Assembly: GCF_002150765.1 (NCBI RefSeq)
Contig: NZ_MUYM01000004.1
Location: 1-64,000, forward strand
Source: Lentzea kentuckyensis
GTDB taxonomy: Bacteria > Actinomycetota > Actinomycetes > Mycobacteriales > Pseudonocardiaceae
Direction of reading: 5' to 3'
DNA: 64,000 nt
Each line of letters opens with the position of its first letter. Within the stretch, counting starts at the first letter, position 1. A model generated the notes under the pieces. The model saw only the letters and a list, made by a program, of their open reading frames with translations. It was not told the origin of the DNA and ran no database searches. Shown in pieces: positions 34,486 to 47,788 of this stretch. The translations under genes were made by a program, and so were the position numbers.

Positions 34486-37275
34486 CTACCAGCAGAAACG
34501 ACTTTGTCCGGGCCTTGGCGGCTCGGGGGTACCCCTGCGCAAGCACGCCCGGGGCAGCCCCAGTTCCGCGAGCAGCCGCTCACCCTCGGGGTCGCCCAGC
34601 CGCACCAGCGTCCGCATCAGCTCCAACGGCAGCGAGATCCGCCGGAAGATCCCCGCCGCCTCCTCCCACAGCGCGCGCTCCCCGGTCACATCCCCGAGCC
34701 GGCGCAACGCCGCGGCCGTGCCCTGCGGATCCCGGTGCTCGCGCAACACGGCCAGCCCGGCACGAAGCCGCGAAACCGCCAGGTCAGCCCGCCCGGCAAC
34801 GAAGTCCGCGTAGCCGTGCGCCAAGTCGAGGTGCGCGAGCCCGGGCCGGTCGTCCATCTCCAAGATCGCCGAGCGAGCCACCGCCAGCGTCTCCAGCGCC
34901 TCCTCGGGCCGGCCGGCGTCGATCAGCAGCTCCGCGTACTCCTTCAATCCCATCGACGTGAGCCGCGACGGCGGGTCGCCCAGGAACGTCTTCAACACCA
35001 CCGAAGCCTCGGGAGACCCCAGATCAGCCAAAGCGATCCCGAGGCCCCACCGCGTCAGCGCGTCGTGCACGGGAGTCCCGCACGAAGCGAACTCCGCCGC
35101 ACACTCCCGAAACGAAGCGACCGCCTCGTGCAACTGACCGAACCGGGCGGCGGTCGCGGCCACCTGCCAGCGCGCCTCGGCGATGTCGAGCGGGTTGCCC
35201 ACCTGGGCCGCGATGGCCTGCACCTCGGCGGCGAGGGCGGGGAGTTCCAGGTTGCGGTCCTGCTGGGTGTACAGGGCGAACAGCGCGCGGATGTTCACGA
35301 GTTTGCGCGGGTCGGGGCCGGGCAGGCAGTCGATCACGGCTCGGGTGACGGCCTCGCCCTCGGTGAAGTACTGGCGCACCGAGAAGAACGCGCGGGCGCG
35401 CACGGCCAGTTCGGAGGCCTCGTCGGCCAGTGAGAGGGAGGCCGCGCGCCGGATCGTCGAGACCAGGACCTCGCGTTCCGCCTCGAACCAGTCGAACGGA
35501 CGGGCGCTCGCCACCTCCAGGGCCGGCGGTGCGTCGCCCGCGACGAGGGCGTGGGAGAGCACGGCGCCGTGGCCGAGGCGGTCATCGGCGGTGGCGGCCA
35601 GCGCCAGCAGTCCGTGGACCAGCCGCGTCACGGCACCGCGCTGCTCGGCCACCGGCTCCTGAACCACGAGCTCGGAGGCGAACTCGTGCACCAGGTCGTG
35701 CAGGAAGAACCGGGTCTGACCGGCCTCGTCGACCCCCGCGGGCTCGGCGAGGTGGCACGACAGCAGGTCGTCCAGCAGGCGCTCGCCCGCCTCCCACGGC
35801 TGGTCGGCGAACGCGGCCAGCACCCACGCCGGCATGGTCACGCCGCCCAGCAACCCGAGCCGGCGGAACGCCACCGCGGCGGCGGGGGACAGGGCGCGGT
35901 AGCTCAGCGCGATGCTGCCGCGCACGTCGAGATCACCGACCGCCAGCTCGTCGAGCAGGGCGCGTTGCCCCGCGAGCCGTGTCAGCAACCGGGCCGGCGT
36001 CATGTCCGGGCGGGTGAGCCGGGCCGCCATCACGCTCAACGCCAGCGGCAGCCGTCCGCAGAGCACCGCGAGCGACCTGGCCGGCTCGTCCGACGCACCC
36101 AGCATCGCCGTCGCGTCGTCCAGGGAGAGCAGCGGAACGACGATGTGCCGAGCCTCGCGCAGTGCGGCCAGGGAACGGCGCGACGTCACCAGCAACGCCG
36201 AACCCGGATAGCCCGGAAGAAGCGGCCGGACCTGGCGCTCGTCCACGGCGTCGTCCAGCACGACCAGCACCCGCCGCGACGCCAGCAGGGAGCGGTATTC
36301 GGCAGCCCGTTCGTCCTCGGACGCGGGCACCTCCGCCGGTGGCACGCCCAGCGCGCGTAGGAACCGGCCGAGCACCTCGAAAGCGGACGTCCCCTGGAGC
36401 TTGGCGTACAGCTGACCACCTGGGTACCTGGCCGCCAGATCGTGCGCCACCCGCACGGCCAGCGCGGACTTCCCGACACCGCCCTGCCCGGTCAGCACCA
36501 CCACCGGCAGTGAGGAGACCACCTCGGCGACCAGTGCCGTCCGTCCACAAAGGACCACTGCGGGAGGTAGCTGGCGCGGTCCGGAAACCCCGGGGTCCAG
36601 GTCGTGGCGCAGGATCTGTTCGTGGAGCGACCGAACGGCCGGCGAGGGAACGACACCCAGCTCGGCGTCCAGCAGGTCGCGCAAAGTCTGAAAGGCGGCC
36701 AGAGCGTCGGCCTGACGCCCGGCCAGGTAGTAGGACCGCATCAGCAGTGCGACGAGAGGCTCGCGGTACGGGTGCGACGAAACGAGCGCGCGCACCTCTT
36801 CCAGCACGTCGAGACCGAGGTCGAGGTCCTCGCCGATCCGTTGCTCCAGAGCCGAGAGCCGTCGCTCGTCCAACGCCTGGGCGGCGGGGACCAGCGCCGC
36901 ACTGCCCAGCCCGTCCAACGCCGGACCGCGCCACAACGCCAGCGCCGCACCGACGTCGGCGGACACCAGCCGATCGAACTCCGCCAGGTCGAACCAGCAC
37001 CCCGTCAGGTCGAGCACGAAACCGGGTTCGGCGGCAGCGATCACCCCGTCCGAAGCACCCGCCGCGACCAGATCACGGCGCAACGACGTGGTCGTGTTGC
37101 GGATCTGCCGGGCGGCGGTCGCGGGCGGGTCGGCATCCCACACGGCGGCGGTGAGCTGGTCGACGCTCACCACGCGGCCGGCGTTGAGCAGCAGCGTGGC
37201 GAGGATCTTGCGCTTGCGCGGGCCGACAACCTCGCAACCGGAGACGTCGAGCGGCCCTAGCACGCTAAATCGCAC
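34486..37275 (-). CDS. AfsR/SARP-type regulator with NB-ARC and TPR region
   Basis: A 929-residue transcription factor. The N-terminal OmpR-like winged helix (PRKRKILATLLLNAGRVVSV) and the bacterial activator domain (to ~residue 240) form the SARP part. Next comes an NB-ARC ATPase (Walker A GQGGVGKSALAV; LLVTSRRSLAALR) and a C-terminal TPR-like helical region from ~600. The layout is that of AfsR, a pleiotropic activator of secondary metabolism. The GTG start lies 44 bp from the divergent LAL regulator. Confidence 0.9.
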   Translation of the reverse strand: MRFSVLGPLDVSGCEVVGPRKRKILATLLLNAGRVVSVDQLTAAVWDADPPATAARQIRNTTTSLRRDLVAAGASDGVIAAAEPGFVLDLTGCWFDLAEFDRLVSADVGAALALWRGPALDGLGSAALVPAAQALDERRLSALEQRIGEDLDLGLDVLEEVRALVSSHPYREPLVALLMRSYYLAGRQADALAAFQTLRDLLDAELGVVPSPAVRSLHEQILRHDLDPGVSGPRQLPPAVVLCGRTALVAEVVSSLPVVVLTGQGGVGKSALAVRVAHDLAARYPGGQLYAKLQGTSAFEVLGRFLRALGVPPAEVPASEDERAAEYRSLLASRRVLVVLDDAVDERQVRPLLPGYPGSALLVTSRRSLAALREARHIVVPLLSLDDATAMLGASDEPARSLAVLCGRLPLALSVMAARLTRPDMTPARLLTRLAGQRALLDELAVGDLDVRGSIALSYRALSPAAAVAFRRLGLLGGVTMPAWVLAAFADQPWEAGERLLDDLLSCHLAEPAGVDEAGQTRFFLHDLVHEFASELVVQEPVAEQRGAVTRLVHGLLALAATADDRLGHGAVLSHALVAGDAPPALEVASARPFDWFEAEREVLVSTIRRAASLSLADEASELAVRARAFFSVRQYFTEGEAVTRAVIDCLPGPDPRKLVNIRALFALYTQQDRNLELPALAAEVQAIAAQVGNPLDIAEARWQVAATAARFGQLHEAVASFRECAAEFASCGTPVHDALTRWGLGIALADLGSPEASVVLKTFLGDPPSRLTSMGLKEYAELLIDAGRPEEALETLAVARSAILEMDDRPGLAHLDLAHGYADFVAGRADLAVSRLRAGLAVLREHRDPQGTAAALRRLGDVTGERALWEEAAGIFRRISLPLELMRTLVRLGDPEGERLLAELGLPRACLRRGTPEPPRPGQSRFCW

Positions 37276-37319
37276 AAAACCGAAACTAGCAGCACAAATG
37301 CGCCGACGGTGCGGAAACG

Positions 37320-39890
37320 ATGCACGCCGTCGGCAGGCTGCGGCCCGTGACGGCTCAGATTGTCAGCGACCCGATCGCGACCACAACGAGGGAAACCCCT
37401 CGGGTCGGCCGCGACCGCGAATGGCAGCAGCTCACCCGGCACCTGGACAACGGCGCCGTGGCCCTGGCCGGTGATCCGGGCATGGGCAAGTCCACGTTGC
37501 TCGGCGCCCTCGCCGGCCGCCACCCGCGCGTGCTCTCCGGGCGGATCGGCGAGTTCGAGCGCAGCATCCCGTTCGGCGTGTTCGTGGACGCGCTCGGCGA
37601 GCACTGGACGCTGGACCTCAGCGCCGACCTCACCGCCGCCGGACGGCACTCGTTGCACCGCGAGATCAGGTCGTTGCTGCACGACCTCGGTGACGTCCTG
37701 CTGGTGCTCGACGACCTGCACTGGGCCGACGCGGCGTCACTCGACCTGCTGCACCACCTGGTGCGGCACCGGCCACCGGGCACGAAGATCGCCTGCGGGT
37801 TCCGGCCGCGGCAGCTGCGGATCGACTGGCTGCCGGTCGTCGAACTCGGTCCGCTGACGCGACAAGAAGCCGGAGAACTGCTCGGAACACCCGTCACACA
37901 GCAGTTGTACGACGAGAGCGGAGGCAACCCGTTCTACCTGGAGACGCTCGCCGGTGGCTCGGAGGCGCTGCAGGCGGCGTTGCGCGGCGAGATGTCCGTC
38001 CTGGCGCCGCAGACCGCCAGGTTGTTGCAGGTCGCGGCGGTGCTGGGGGACCAGTTCGAGGCCTCGGTCGTCGCCGAGATCGCCGATCAAGACGTCGATG
38101 ACGCCCGCACAGCGCTCGACGACCTCATCACCGCCGACCTGATCAGGCACGACCAGCGCGCCTACCGCTTCCGGCACCCGACCGTCCGCACCGCCGCCTA
38201 CCACTCGGCCCCGGTCGCCACCAGACACAAGGCCCACAGCAGAGCCGCCGAAGTGCTCGAACGCCTTGGCGCGCCGGCGGAAGCCCGCGCCCATCACGTC
38301 GAACTGGCCGCGACACCGGGAGATCGGCACGCCGTCGGCGTCCTGGCCGCCGCCGCGCACTCGGTGATGCACAAGGCTCCGGCGACCGCCGCCCAGTGGT
38401 ACGCGACGGCGTTGTCGCTGAGCACCGGCGACGAGTGGGAACTGCGCTGGGGACAAGCCCGCGCACTCGGCCTGTCCGGACGCCTCAACGACAGCCGCGC
38501 CGCGTTGCACGACCTGTTGAACGCCCTGCCCAAGGACCACCCGCAGCGGGTCGACGTCGTGGCCTTCTGCGCCCACGTCGAACGCGCGCTCGGCCGGCAC
38601 GCCGAGGTCAGGGCGCTGGCGGCGCGAGAGCTGGAATCCGTGCGGGACAACGCGGTGCTGAAGCTGGTGCTGGCCGTGTCGCTGCTGCAGGTCATGGAAT
38701 CGGCGGACACGATCGCGGAACTGCTGGCGGACGTGCGGGAGATCGCGCGAGCACAAGATGACGCGGTCCTGGAAGCGGGCGCGGCGGCGGTGGCCTCGCT
38801 GTCGGACGGCGACGTGTCCCGGCTGGCGTTCGCCGCGTCCGCTGTGGACGGTGCGACGGACCAGGACGTGGCGCGCAGACTGGAATCCGTGGTCTGGCTG
38901 GCGTGGAGCGAACTGCGGCTCGGCCGGTACCAGGACTCGCTGAGGCATTACGAACGCGCGCTCGCGGTCGCCCGTTGCACCGGCCAGCACCACGTCCTCG
39001 GCAACCTCCTGCTCGGCGTGGCGAACGCGCTGCGCTGGCTGGGGTGCCTGGACGAAGCATGTGAAGGTGCGGCGGAAGCGGCCGAGGCGGCGTTCCTCAG
39101 CGGCAGCAAGGACTTGCATGCCCTCACGCTGTCCGTGCACTCGTGGCTGCTCACGTTGCGGGGCGACCACGTGACCGGGCTGGAGGTGGCGCGCCGGGCC
39201 GTCGACGTGGCCCGCGCGATCGAGGGCTGGCACCCGACGATCGCCCGGCTGCGGGTCGGTCACGCGCTGCTCGCGGCGGGGGAGAAGGACGCGGCGGCGG
39301 CCGAGATCCTCTCCGCCGGTGGCGGCGCGGAACTGCCGAAGGTCCCGGCGGTCTACCGCGCCGAGATGTACGAACTTCTTGTGCAGGCAACGGGTTCCGC
39401 CGAATGGGCCGAGCACGCGTCCGAGGCGGCTGACCTGGCGGGGCTGGCTGGCTGCCACGGGTTCGCGGAACTCGCCTGGGCCCAGGTGCACCAGGCGCTC
39501 GGCGAGCACGCGGAGGCCGGGCAACGGGCCGCGCGCGCCGTCCACCACTTCGAGCAGGCAGGCCAGCGGCTGGAGGAGGGACGAGCGCGGCTGGCGAGGA
39601 GCGTCGCGCTCGGCTCGCGCGCGGAGGGCGAGGCCGAACTCCGCCGCGCACAAGGGTTGTTCGCCGCCTGTGGTGCGCCGATGCCGGCCCAGGACGGGCT
39701 CGACACGCTGACCTCCCGCGAACGCCAGGTCGCCGGGCTCGTCGGCGAGGGCCTGACGAACCGCCAGGTCGCCCGGCAGCTCCGGATGGCCGAGAAGACC
39801 GTCGAAGGTCACCTGTCGCGGATCTTCGCGAAGCTGGAGGTGCGGTCCAGGGCCGGTGTGGCGGCCCAGGTGGGAAGACTGGGGCGCTGA
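37320..39890 (+). CDS. LAL-type LuxR regulator with AAA ATPase
   Basis: An 856-residue large ATP-binding LuxR regulator. The AAA domain has GDPGMGKSTLLGA (Walker A) and LLVLDDLHWADAAS (Walker B). A long helical TPR-like middle precedes the C-terminal LuxR helix-turn-helix LTSRERQVAGLVGEGLTNRQ and AEKTVEGHLSRIFAKLEVRS. It is convergent with nothing and divergent from the SARP gene. The start may instead be GTG 37347. A 19-bp hairpin follows the gene. Confidence 0.9.
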   Translation: MHAVGRLRPVTAQIVSDPIATTTRETPRVGRDREWQQLTRHLDNGAVALAGDPGMGKSTLLGALAGRHPRVLSGRIGEFERSIPFGVFVDALGEHWTLDLSADLTAAGRHSLHREIRSLLHDLGDVLLVLDDLHWADAASLDLLHHLVRHRPPGTKIACGFRPRQLRIDWLPVVELGPLTRQEAGELLGTPVTQQLYDESGGNPFYLETLAGGSEALQAALRGEMSVLAPQTARLLQVAAVLGDQFEASVVAEIADQDVDDARTALDDLITADLIRHDQRAYRFRHPTVRTAAYHSAPVATRHKAHSRAAEVLERLGAPAEARAHHVELAATPGDRHAVGVLAAAAHSVMHKAPATAAQWYATALSLSTGDEWELRWGQARALGLSGRLNDSRAALHDLLNALPKDHPQRVDVVAFCAHVERALGRHAEVRALAARELESVRDNAVLKLVLAVSLLQVMESADTIAELLADVREIARAQDDAVLEAGAAAVASLSDGDVSRLAFAASAVDGATDQDVARRLESVVWLAWSELRLGRYQDSLRHYERALAVARCTGQHHVLGNLLLGVANALRWLGCLDEACEGAAEAAEAAFLSGSKDLHALTLSVHSWLLTLRGDHVTGLEVARRAVDVARAIEGWHPTIARLRVGHALLAAGEKDAAAAEILSAGGGAELPKVPAVYRAEMYELLVQATGSAEWAEHASEAADLAGLAGCHGFAELAWAQVHQALGEHAEAGQRAARAVHHFEQAGQRLEEGRARLARSVALGSRAEGEAELRRAQGLFAACGAPMPAQDGLDTLTSRERQVAGLVGEGLTNRQVARQLRMAEKTVEGHLSRIFAKLEVRSRAGVAAQVGRLGR

Positions 39891-39923
39891 TACGGTGCTT
39901 TTGGGAAAATAAACAGGACTTGG

Positions 39924-39968
39924 TGACTTTTCGCCTCACGAGAAGGGCGCTCGTGAGGCGAAAAGTCA
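39924..39968. terminator. Strong hairpin between LAL regulator and nitroreductase
   Basis: A perfect 19-bp inverted repeat (TGACTTTTCGCCTCACGAG and complement) surrounds a 7-nt loop. It lies 34 bp after the regulator stop and 27 bp before the nitroreductase start. It most likely terminates the regulator transcript, but its position in the nitroreductase leader also permits a regulatory role. Confidence 0.65.
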
Positions 39969-39994
39969 AACCCTGTCTCTTGGGGGAGGTCGAC

Positions 39995-40582
39995 ATGGAG
40001 TTCCAGGACGTCGTCCGGCGCCGCCGCATGGTGCGCAAGTTCACCAGCGAGCCCGTCAGCGACGAGAGCATCCAGCGGATCATGCGCAACGCCGTGCGTG
40101 GTCCGTCCGCCGGGTTCTCGCAGGGCCAGGGTTTCCTGGTGCTGCAGGGCGAGCAGCTGAAGCGGCTCGCCGAGAAGTTCGAGTGGTGGGCCGGGGAGGA
40201 GACCAAGAAGGCACCCGTCGTCGTCATCCCGTTCTCGGCCAAGGAGGTCTACCTCGACCGGTACGCCCAGGCCGACAAGGGCTGGACGGACCGCAGCGAG
40301 GACCACTGGCCGGTCCCGTACTGGGACATCGACACCGGCATGGCCGCGTTGCTGATCCTGCAGACCGCCGTCGACGAGGGCCTCGGCGCGGTGTTCTTCG
40401 GTACCAGCAAGGAGGAGTGGCCGGCGCTGCGCGCGGAGTTCGGCGTGCCGGACAAGTACGTGCCGATCGGCATGATCGCGATCGGGCACCCCGCGGAGGA
40501 CGGCATTTCCGAGGGCGCCTCGCCGCGGACCCGCAAGCGTTTGCGGTTCGACGAGATGGTGCACTGGGGTCAGTGGCAGTGA
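39995..40582 (+). CDS. Nitroreductase-family flavoprotein
   Basis: A 195-residue FMN-dependent nitroreductase-fold protein. The N-terminal RRRRMVRKFTSEPVSDE and the RGPSAGFSQGQGFLVL loop are the FMN-binding signature. GLGAVFFGTS and IPIG-like IGMIAIGHPAED close the fold. It would reduce quinones, nitro compounds or enones with NAD(P)H. GGGGGAGGT precedes the ATG at 39995. It is coupled to the second SARP (GTGA overlap). Confidence 0.88.
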   Translation: MEFQDVVRRRRMVRKFTSEPVSDESIQRIMRNAVRGPSAGFSQGQGFLVLQGEQLKRLAEKFEWWAGEETKKAPVVVIPFSAKEVYLDRYAQADKGWTDRSEDHWPVPYWDIDTGMAALLILQTAVDEGLGAVFFGTSKEEWPALRAEFGVPDKYVPIGMIAIGHPAEDGISEGASPRTRKRLRFDEMVHWGQWQ

Positions 40583-43500
40583 GATCGTTCGGCCTGCTCG
40601 GGCCGTTGGACGTGGTGCTCGACGGGCGCCACGTCCACGTCCCGCCCGGCAAGCGGCGGGTGGTGCTCGCCGCGCTGTTGCTGCGGCCCGGCCAGGTGGT
40701 CGGCGTCGACGAACTGGTCGAGCTGGTCGGCGGTTCGCGCAACGCCCTGCAGACCACCGTCGGCCGGCTCCGCGAGGACCTCGGCGACGCAACGCTCGTG
40801 CAGACCAGGCCCGGTGGCTACCTGCTGGACGTGCGGCCGGAAGAGGTCGACGTCCACCGGTTCGACCAGCTGGAACCGCGGGAGGCGCTCGCGTTGTGGC
40901 GCGGCCGGCCGTTCGCCGACATCGGCAGCGACGCCCTCGAACGCGACCACCTGCCCGCGTTGACCGAGAAGCACCTCGCGACGCTGGAAGCGCGGATCGA
41001 GCACGACCTGCGCGACGGCAGGCACGAGCAACTGGTCCCCGAACTGCGCACGCTCACCCGTCAGCACCCCACCAGGGAACGGATGTGGGCCCAGCTGATC
41101 ATTGCGCTGCACCGCTGCGACCGGCAGACCGAGGCGCTGCGGGCCTACGACGACATCCGCACCCGGCTCGCCGAGGAGCTCGGCCTCGACCCCGGCAAGG
41201 ACCTGCAACAGGCCCACCAGCAGGTGCTCACGGCCGACAACCGGCCGCGGACCCGCAACGACCTGCCTGGCGACATCCCCGACTTCGCCGGCCGCGCCGA
41301 CGACCTCGGCGAGATCCTCGCCGCCGTGCCGTCCGGCTGCGTCGCGATCACCGCGATCGACGGCATGGCGGGCATCGGCAAGACCACGCTCGCGGTTCGC
41401 GCGGCGCACCGGCTCGCCGAGAAGTTCCCGGACGCGCAGCTGTTCGTCGACCTGCACTCCTACACCGAGGGCGTCGAACCGCGCACCCCGGCGGACGCCC
41501 TGCTGGCGTTGCTGACCGCCCTCGGCGTGCCCGCCCACGACATCCCGGACGGCCTCGACGCCCGCGCGGCGCGGTGGCGCGCGGAAATGGCCCACCGCAA
41601 GGCACTCGTGGTGCTCGACAACGCCGGCAGCGCCGCGCAGGTCCGTCCGCTGCTGCCTGGAACGGGTCTGGTCCTGGTCACCAGCAGGCGCAGGCTCGTG
41701 GACCTGGACGCCGCGTACACGATCTCGCTCGACGTTCTGTCCGAAGAGGACTCGCTGAGCCTGCTCGCGAGCATCGTGGGACGGAGAGCCGATCTCGACG
41801 GCTCCCGCGAGATCGTCCGGCTCTGCGGTTACCTGCCGCTCGCGGTGCGGATCGTCGGTGCCCGCTGGCGCACCAGGCCCGCGTGGTCCACGCAGGACGT
41901 CATCCGGCGGCTCACCGAGCACCGGCTGACCGAGCTGACCGCGGGCGAACGCAGCGTCGCCGGCGCGTTCGCCCTGTCGTACCAGCAACTCACGCCCGAG
42001 CAGCAGCGCCTGTTCCGGCGGCTCGGCCTGCACACCGGCGAGGACTGGGACGCCTACCTCGCGGCCGCGGTGATCGGCTCGACGCGGGCGGACGCCGAAC
42101 GGCTGCTGGACGAGCTGCTCGACGTGCATCTGGTGCAGCAGAAGGAGAACGGCCGCTACCGGTTCCACGACCTGCTGGCCGACCACGCGAAAGCCAGTGT
42201 GGAACAGGAGGAAACCGAGGAGGTGGTGCTGCGCATCCTCGACTACTACCTGCACATGGCGAGCCTTGCGGAGTTCCGGATGTCCCCAGGCCGCCCGCAG
42301 ATCCACTCCGTCCTGCGGTACCTCCCGTTCGACCCGCCGCCGCTCACGACCGTCCGGGACGCGGCGCAATGGCTCGACGCAGAGCGCTTGAACCTCAGGG
42401 CATCCGTGTATCTGGCGGCCTACCGCGGCCATTACGCGCACGCTTGGCAGGTGCCGCACCACATGGCGAACTTCCTGCTGGGCTATGGCCGCGAACGGAT
42501 CGAGCTGCAGAACGTCGCGCTCGCCGCCGCACGCCAGCTCGGCGACCTGAAAGCCCGCGCGGAGGCGTTGAGGGGCCTCGGATCGGCCTACATGGCGCGG
42601 CAGGACGCGAAGCCGCTTGATCACCTGTACGAGTCGTTGGAACTGATGCGCCAGATCGGCGATCTGCGCGGGGAAGCGTCCGTACTGGCGTTGCTCGGCA
42701 TCATCGCGCGGGAAACCAATCAGCTCGACAAGGCGCAGGAGTACTTCGAACGAGGGTTGAAGCTGATGCGGGCCGCGGGAGCGCCGACGGGTGAGGCGAG
42801 CGCGCTGCACAACCTCAGCCTCGTGTACGTGCTCCGGGGCCAGAACGACGAAGCATTGGCGCACGTCGAGGCAGCGCTGTCGTTGCTCGAAGAGCACGGC
42901 GACATCTGGCGCGCCGCAATGGTGTTGCAGGACCTCGGTTATACCCACTTCTACTTGTTCAACGACGACGAGTGTGTCGAGTACCTGGAACGATCCCTGC
43001 TGGCGTTCCAGGAGTACGGGGACTGGCGCAACGAATTGCTCTCGCGGTCCGACTTCGCCTACGCGGTACTTGAGTTCGGCATGCCGGGCAAGGCGCTGGA
43101 GTTGACGCGCGCGGCAGTGGACCTTTGCCGGGAAGGCCTGGGAGTGGCCGGTGACGACGAGGCGCTCAGGGCCATGGACGAGATCGAGGACCACGCCGGT
43201 GAACTGGAGCTGGCCCTGGTGCTCGCCATCCGCGCGGAGCTGGAAGGACGGTTGACCGAGGCCGTGCGGTACGGCGAATGGAGTCTGGAGGCGATCAAGA
43301 AGGCCAGGCGTCTGTGGATGGGCGACCGCGTGCTCGGCCAGCTGTGCCGGCTGCATTTGGCGCTCGGCGACCGGGAGACCGCCGTCCGCTACGGCGAGGA
43401 GGCGGTCCAGGCCGCCGAGCGCTTGCGTCAGCCCAGGGCGGTGGCAGTCGCGAAGCGGATTCTCGCTAGAGCCACAGCGCCAGCAGAACCAGCGTCGTAG
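40579..43500 (+). CDS. Second AfsR/SARP-type regulator with NB-ARC and TPR repeats
   Basis: A 973-residue AfsR-like protein. The winged helix (PGKRRVVLAALLLRPGQVVG) and activator domain reach ~residue 225. The NB-ARC ATPase has DGMAGIGKTTLAVRA and LVVLDNAGS. TPR repeats run from ~residue 600 to the end (EASVLALLGIIARETNQLDK, EASALHNLSLVYVLRGQNDE). The GTG at 40579 overlaps the nitroreductase stop, making the nitroreductase a candidate co-regulated enzyme. It is related to, but clearly diverged from, the SARP at 34486. Confidence 0.9.
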   Translation: MRSFGLLGPLDVVLDGRHVHVPPGKRRVVLAALLLRPGQVVGVDELVELVGGSRNALQTTVGRLREDLGDATLVQTRPGGYLLDVRPEEVDVHRFDQLEPREALALWRGRPFADIGSDALERDHLPALTEKHLATLEARIEHDLRDGRHEQLVPELRTLTRQHPTRERMWAQLIIALHRCDRQTEALRAYDDIRTRLAEELGLDPGKDLQQAHQQVLTADNRPRTRNDLPGDIPDFAGRADDLGEILAAVPSGCVAITAIDGMAGIGKTTLAVRAAHRLAEKFPDAQLFVDLHSYTEGVEPRTPADALLALLTALGVPAHDIPDGLDARAARWRAEMAHRKALVVLDNAGSAAQVRPLLPGTGLVLVTSRRRLVDLDAAYTISLDVLSEEDSLSLLASIVGRRADLDGSREIVRLCGYLPLAVRIVGARWRTRPAWSTQDVIRRLTEHRLTELTAGERSVAGAFALSYQQLTPEQQRLFRRLGLHTGEDWDAYLAAAVIGSTRADAERLLDELLDVHLVQQKENGRYRFHDLLADHAKASVEQEETEEVVLRILDYYLHMASLAEFRMSPGRPQIHSVLRYLPFDPPPLTTVRDAAQWLDAERLNLRASVYLAAYRGHYAHAWQVPHHMANFLLGYGRERIELQNVALAAARQLGDLKARAEALRGLGSAYMARQDAKPLDHLYESLELMRQIGDLRGEASVLALLGIIARETNQLDKAQEYFERGLKLMRAAGAPTGEASALHNLSLVYVLRGQNDEALAHVEAALSLLEEHGDIWRAAMVLQDLGYTHFYLFNDDECVEYLERSLLAFQEYGDWRNELLSRSDFAYAVLEFGMPGKALELTRAAVDLCREGLGVAGDDEALRAMDEIEDHAGELELALVLAIRAELEGRLTEAVRYGEWSLEAIKKARRLWMGDRVLGQLCRLHLALGDRETAVRYGEEAVQAAERLRQPRAVAVAKRILARATAPAEPAS

Positions 43501-43561
43501 CAACTCCCGCGATCAACGCGAACGCCGCGTATTGAGCGACCTTGTCCTTGGTGCTGCGCAT
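43466..43561 (-). CDS. Small single-helix membrane peptide
   Basis: A 31-residue open frame from ATG 43561, read as MRSTKDKVAQYAAFALIAGV followed by ATTLVLLALWL. It has a basic N-terminus and one hydrophobic helix. GGGGAG precedes the ATG at good spacing. It overlaps the SARP 3' end by 35 bp on the opposite strand. Similar tiny membrane peptides are common but rarely annotated, and no function can be given. Confidence 0.5.
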   Translation of the reverse strand: MRSTKDKVAQYAAFALIAGVATTLVLLALWL

Positions 43562-43570
43562 TCCCGGCTC

Positions 43571-43595
43571 CCCTCGGTGGTGGTGCCACCGAGGG
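43571..43595 (-). promoter_or_regulatory. Hairpin over the ribosome binding site of the small membrane peptide
   Basis: A perfect 10-bp stem (CCCTCGGTGG with CCACCGAGGG) with a 5-nt loop lies just before the small minus-strand gene. Its 3' arm contains part of the GAGGGGAG translation signal, so folding could restrict translation. The remaining DNA to 43997 holds an AT-rich patch near 43735-43770 but no convincing gene. Confidence 0.4.
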
Positions 43596-43997
43596 TGTTG
43601 GAGAGCGTCCACACATCGTCCCCACCACGATCACACGGCCTTCCGCGAGGTATTGCTCCAACAGAGTGCTTGGCGGGCTCGTAAGATTCCGTTAGGGTCG
43701 CATTCGCGGACAATTGGCAGGGGCGATGGCGTTACCGAAAATCGCCCGAAAATTGATCAAAAATTAGCCAGTTGTTCGATTGCAACCAAAAGGCTGCTCC
43801 GTCCGGGTGGCGCCTTCCACGGCAGGACCACTCGACGCTCACCCAGCGAGGCGGGCGTGACGGAGACGTGTGCGCGCAGTGGTGTGAGGTCGGCCAAAAG
43901 GGGCTTGTGAGTCGTGCGAATCGGACCAGTCTTGTCTAATGGCATCGCCGGGATCCGTCCGGCGGACAGTGGCCTCGACACGGGGGTGGAACGCACC

Positions 43998-47784
<3,787 letters not shown>

Positions 47785-47788
<4 letters not shown>

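Noticed and set aside
37737-39812. Long frame antisense to the LAL regulator
   Set aside because: Shadow of a strongly GC3-biased gene; no start signal or family motif.
39924-39968. Insertion-sequence end or attachment site
   Set aside because: No transposase, integrase or target-site duplication nearby; a single hairpin explains it.
43726-43767. 13-residue peptide (MALPKIARKLIKN) in an AT-rich patch
   Set aside because: The possible ribosome binding site is only 2 nt from the ATG and there is no neighbouring modification gene; too short to support.
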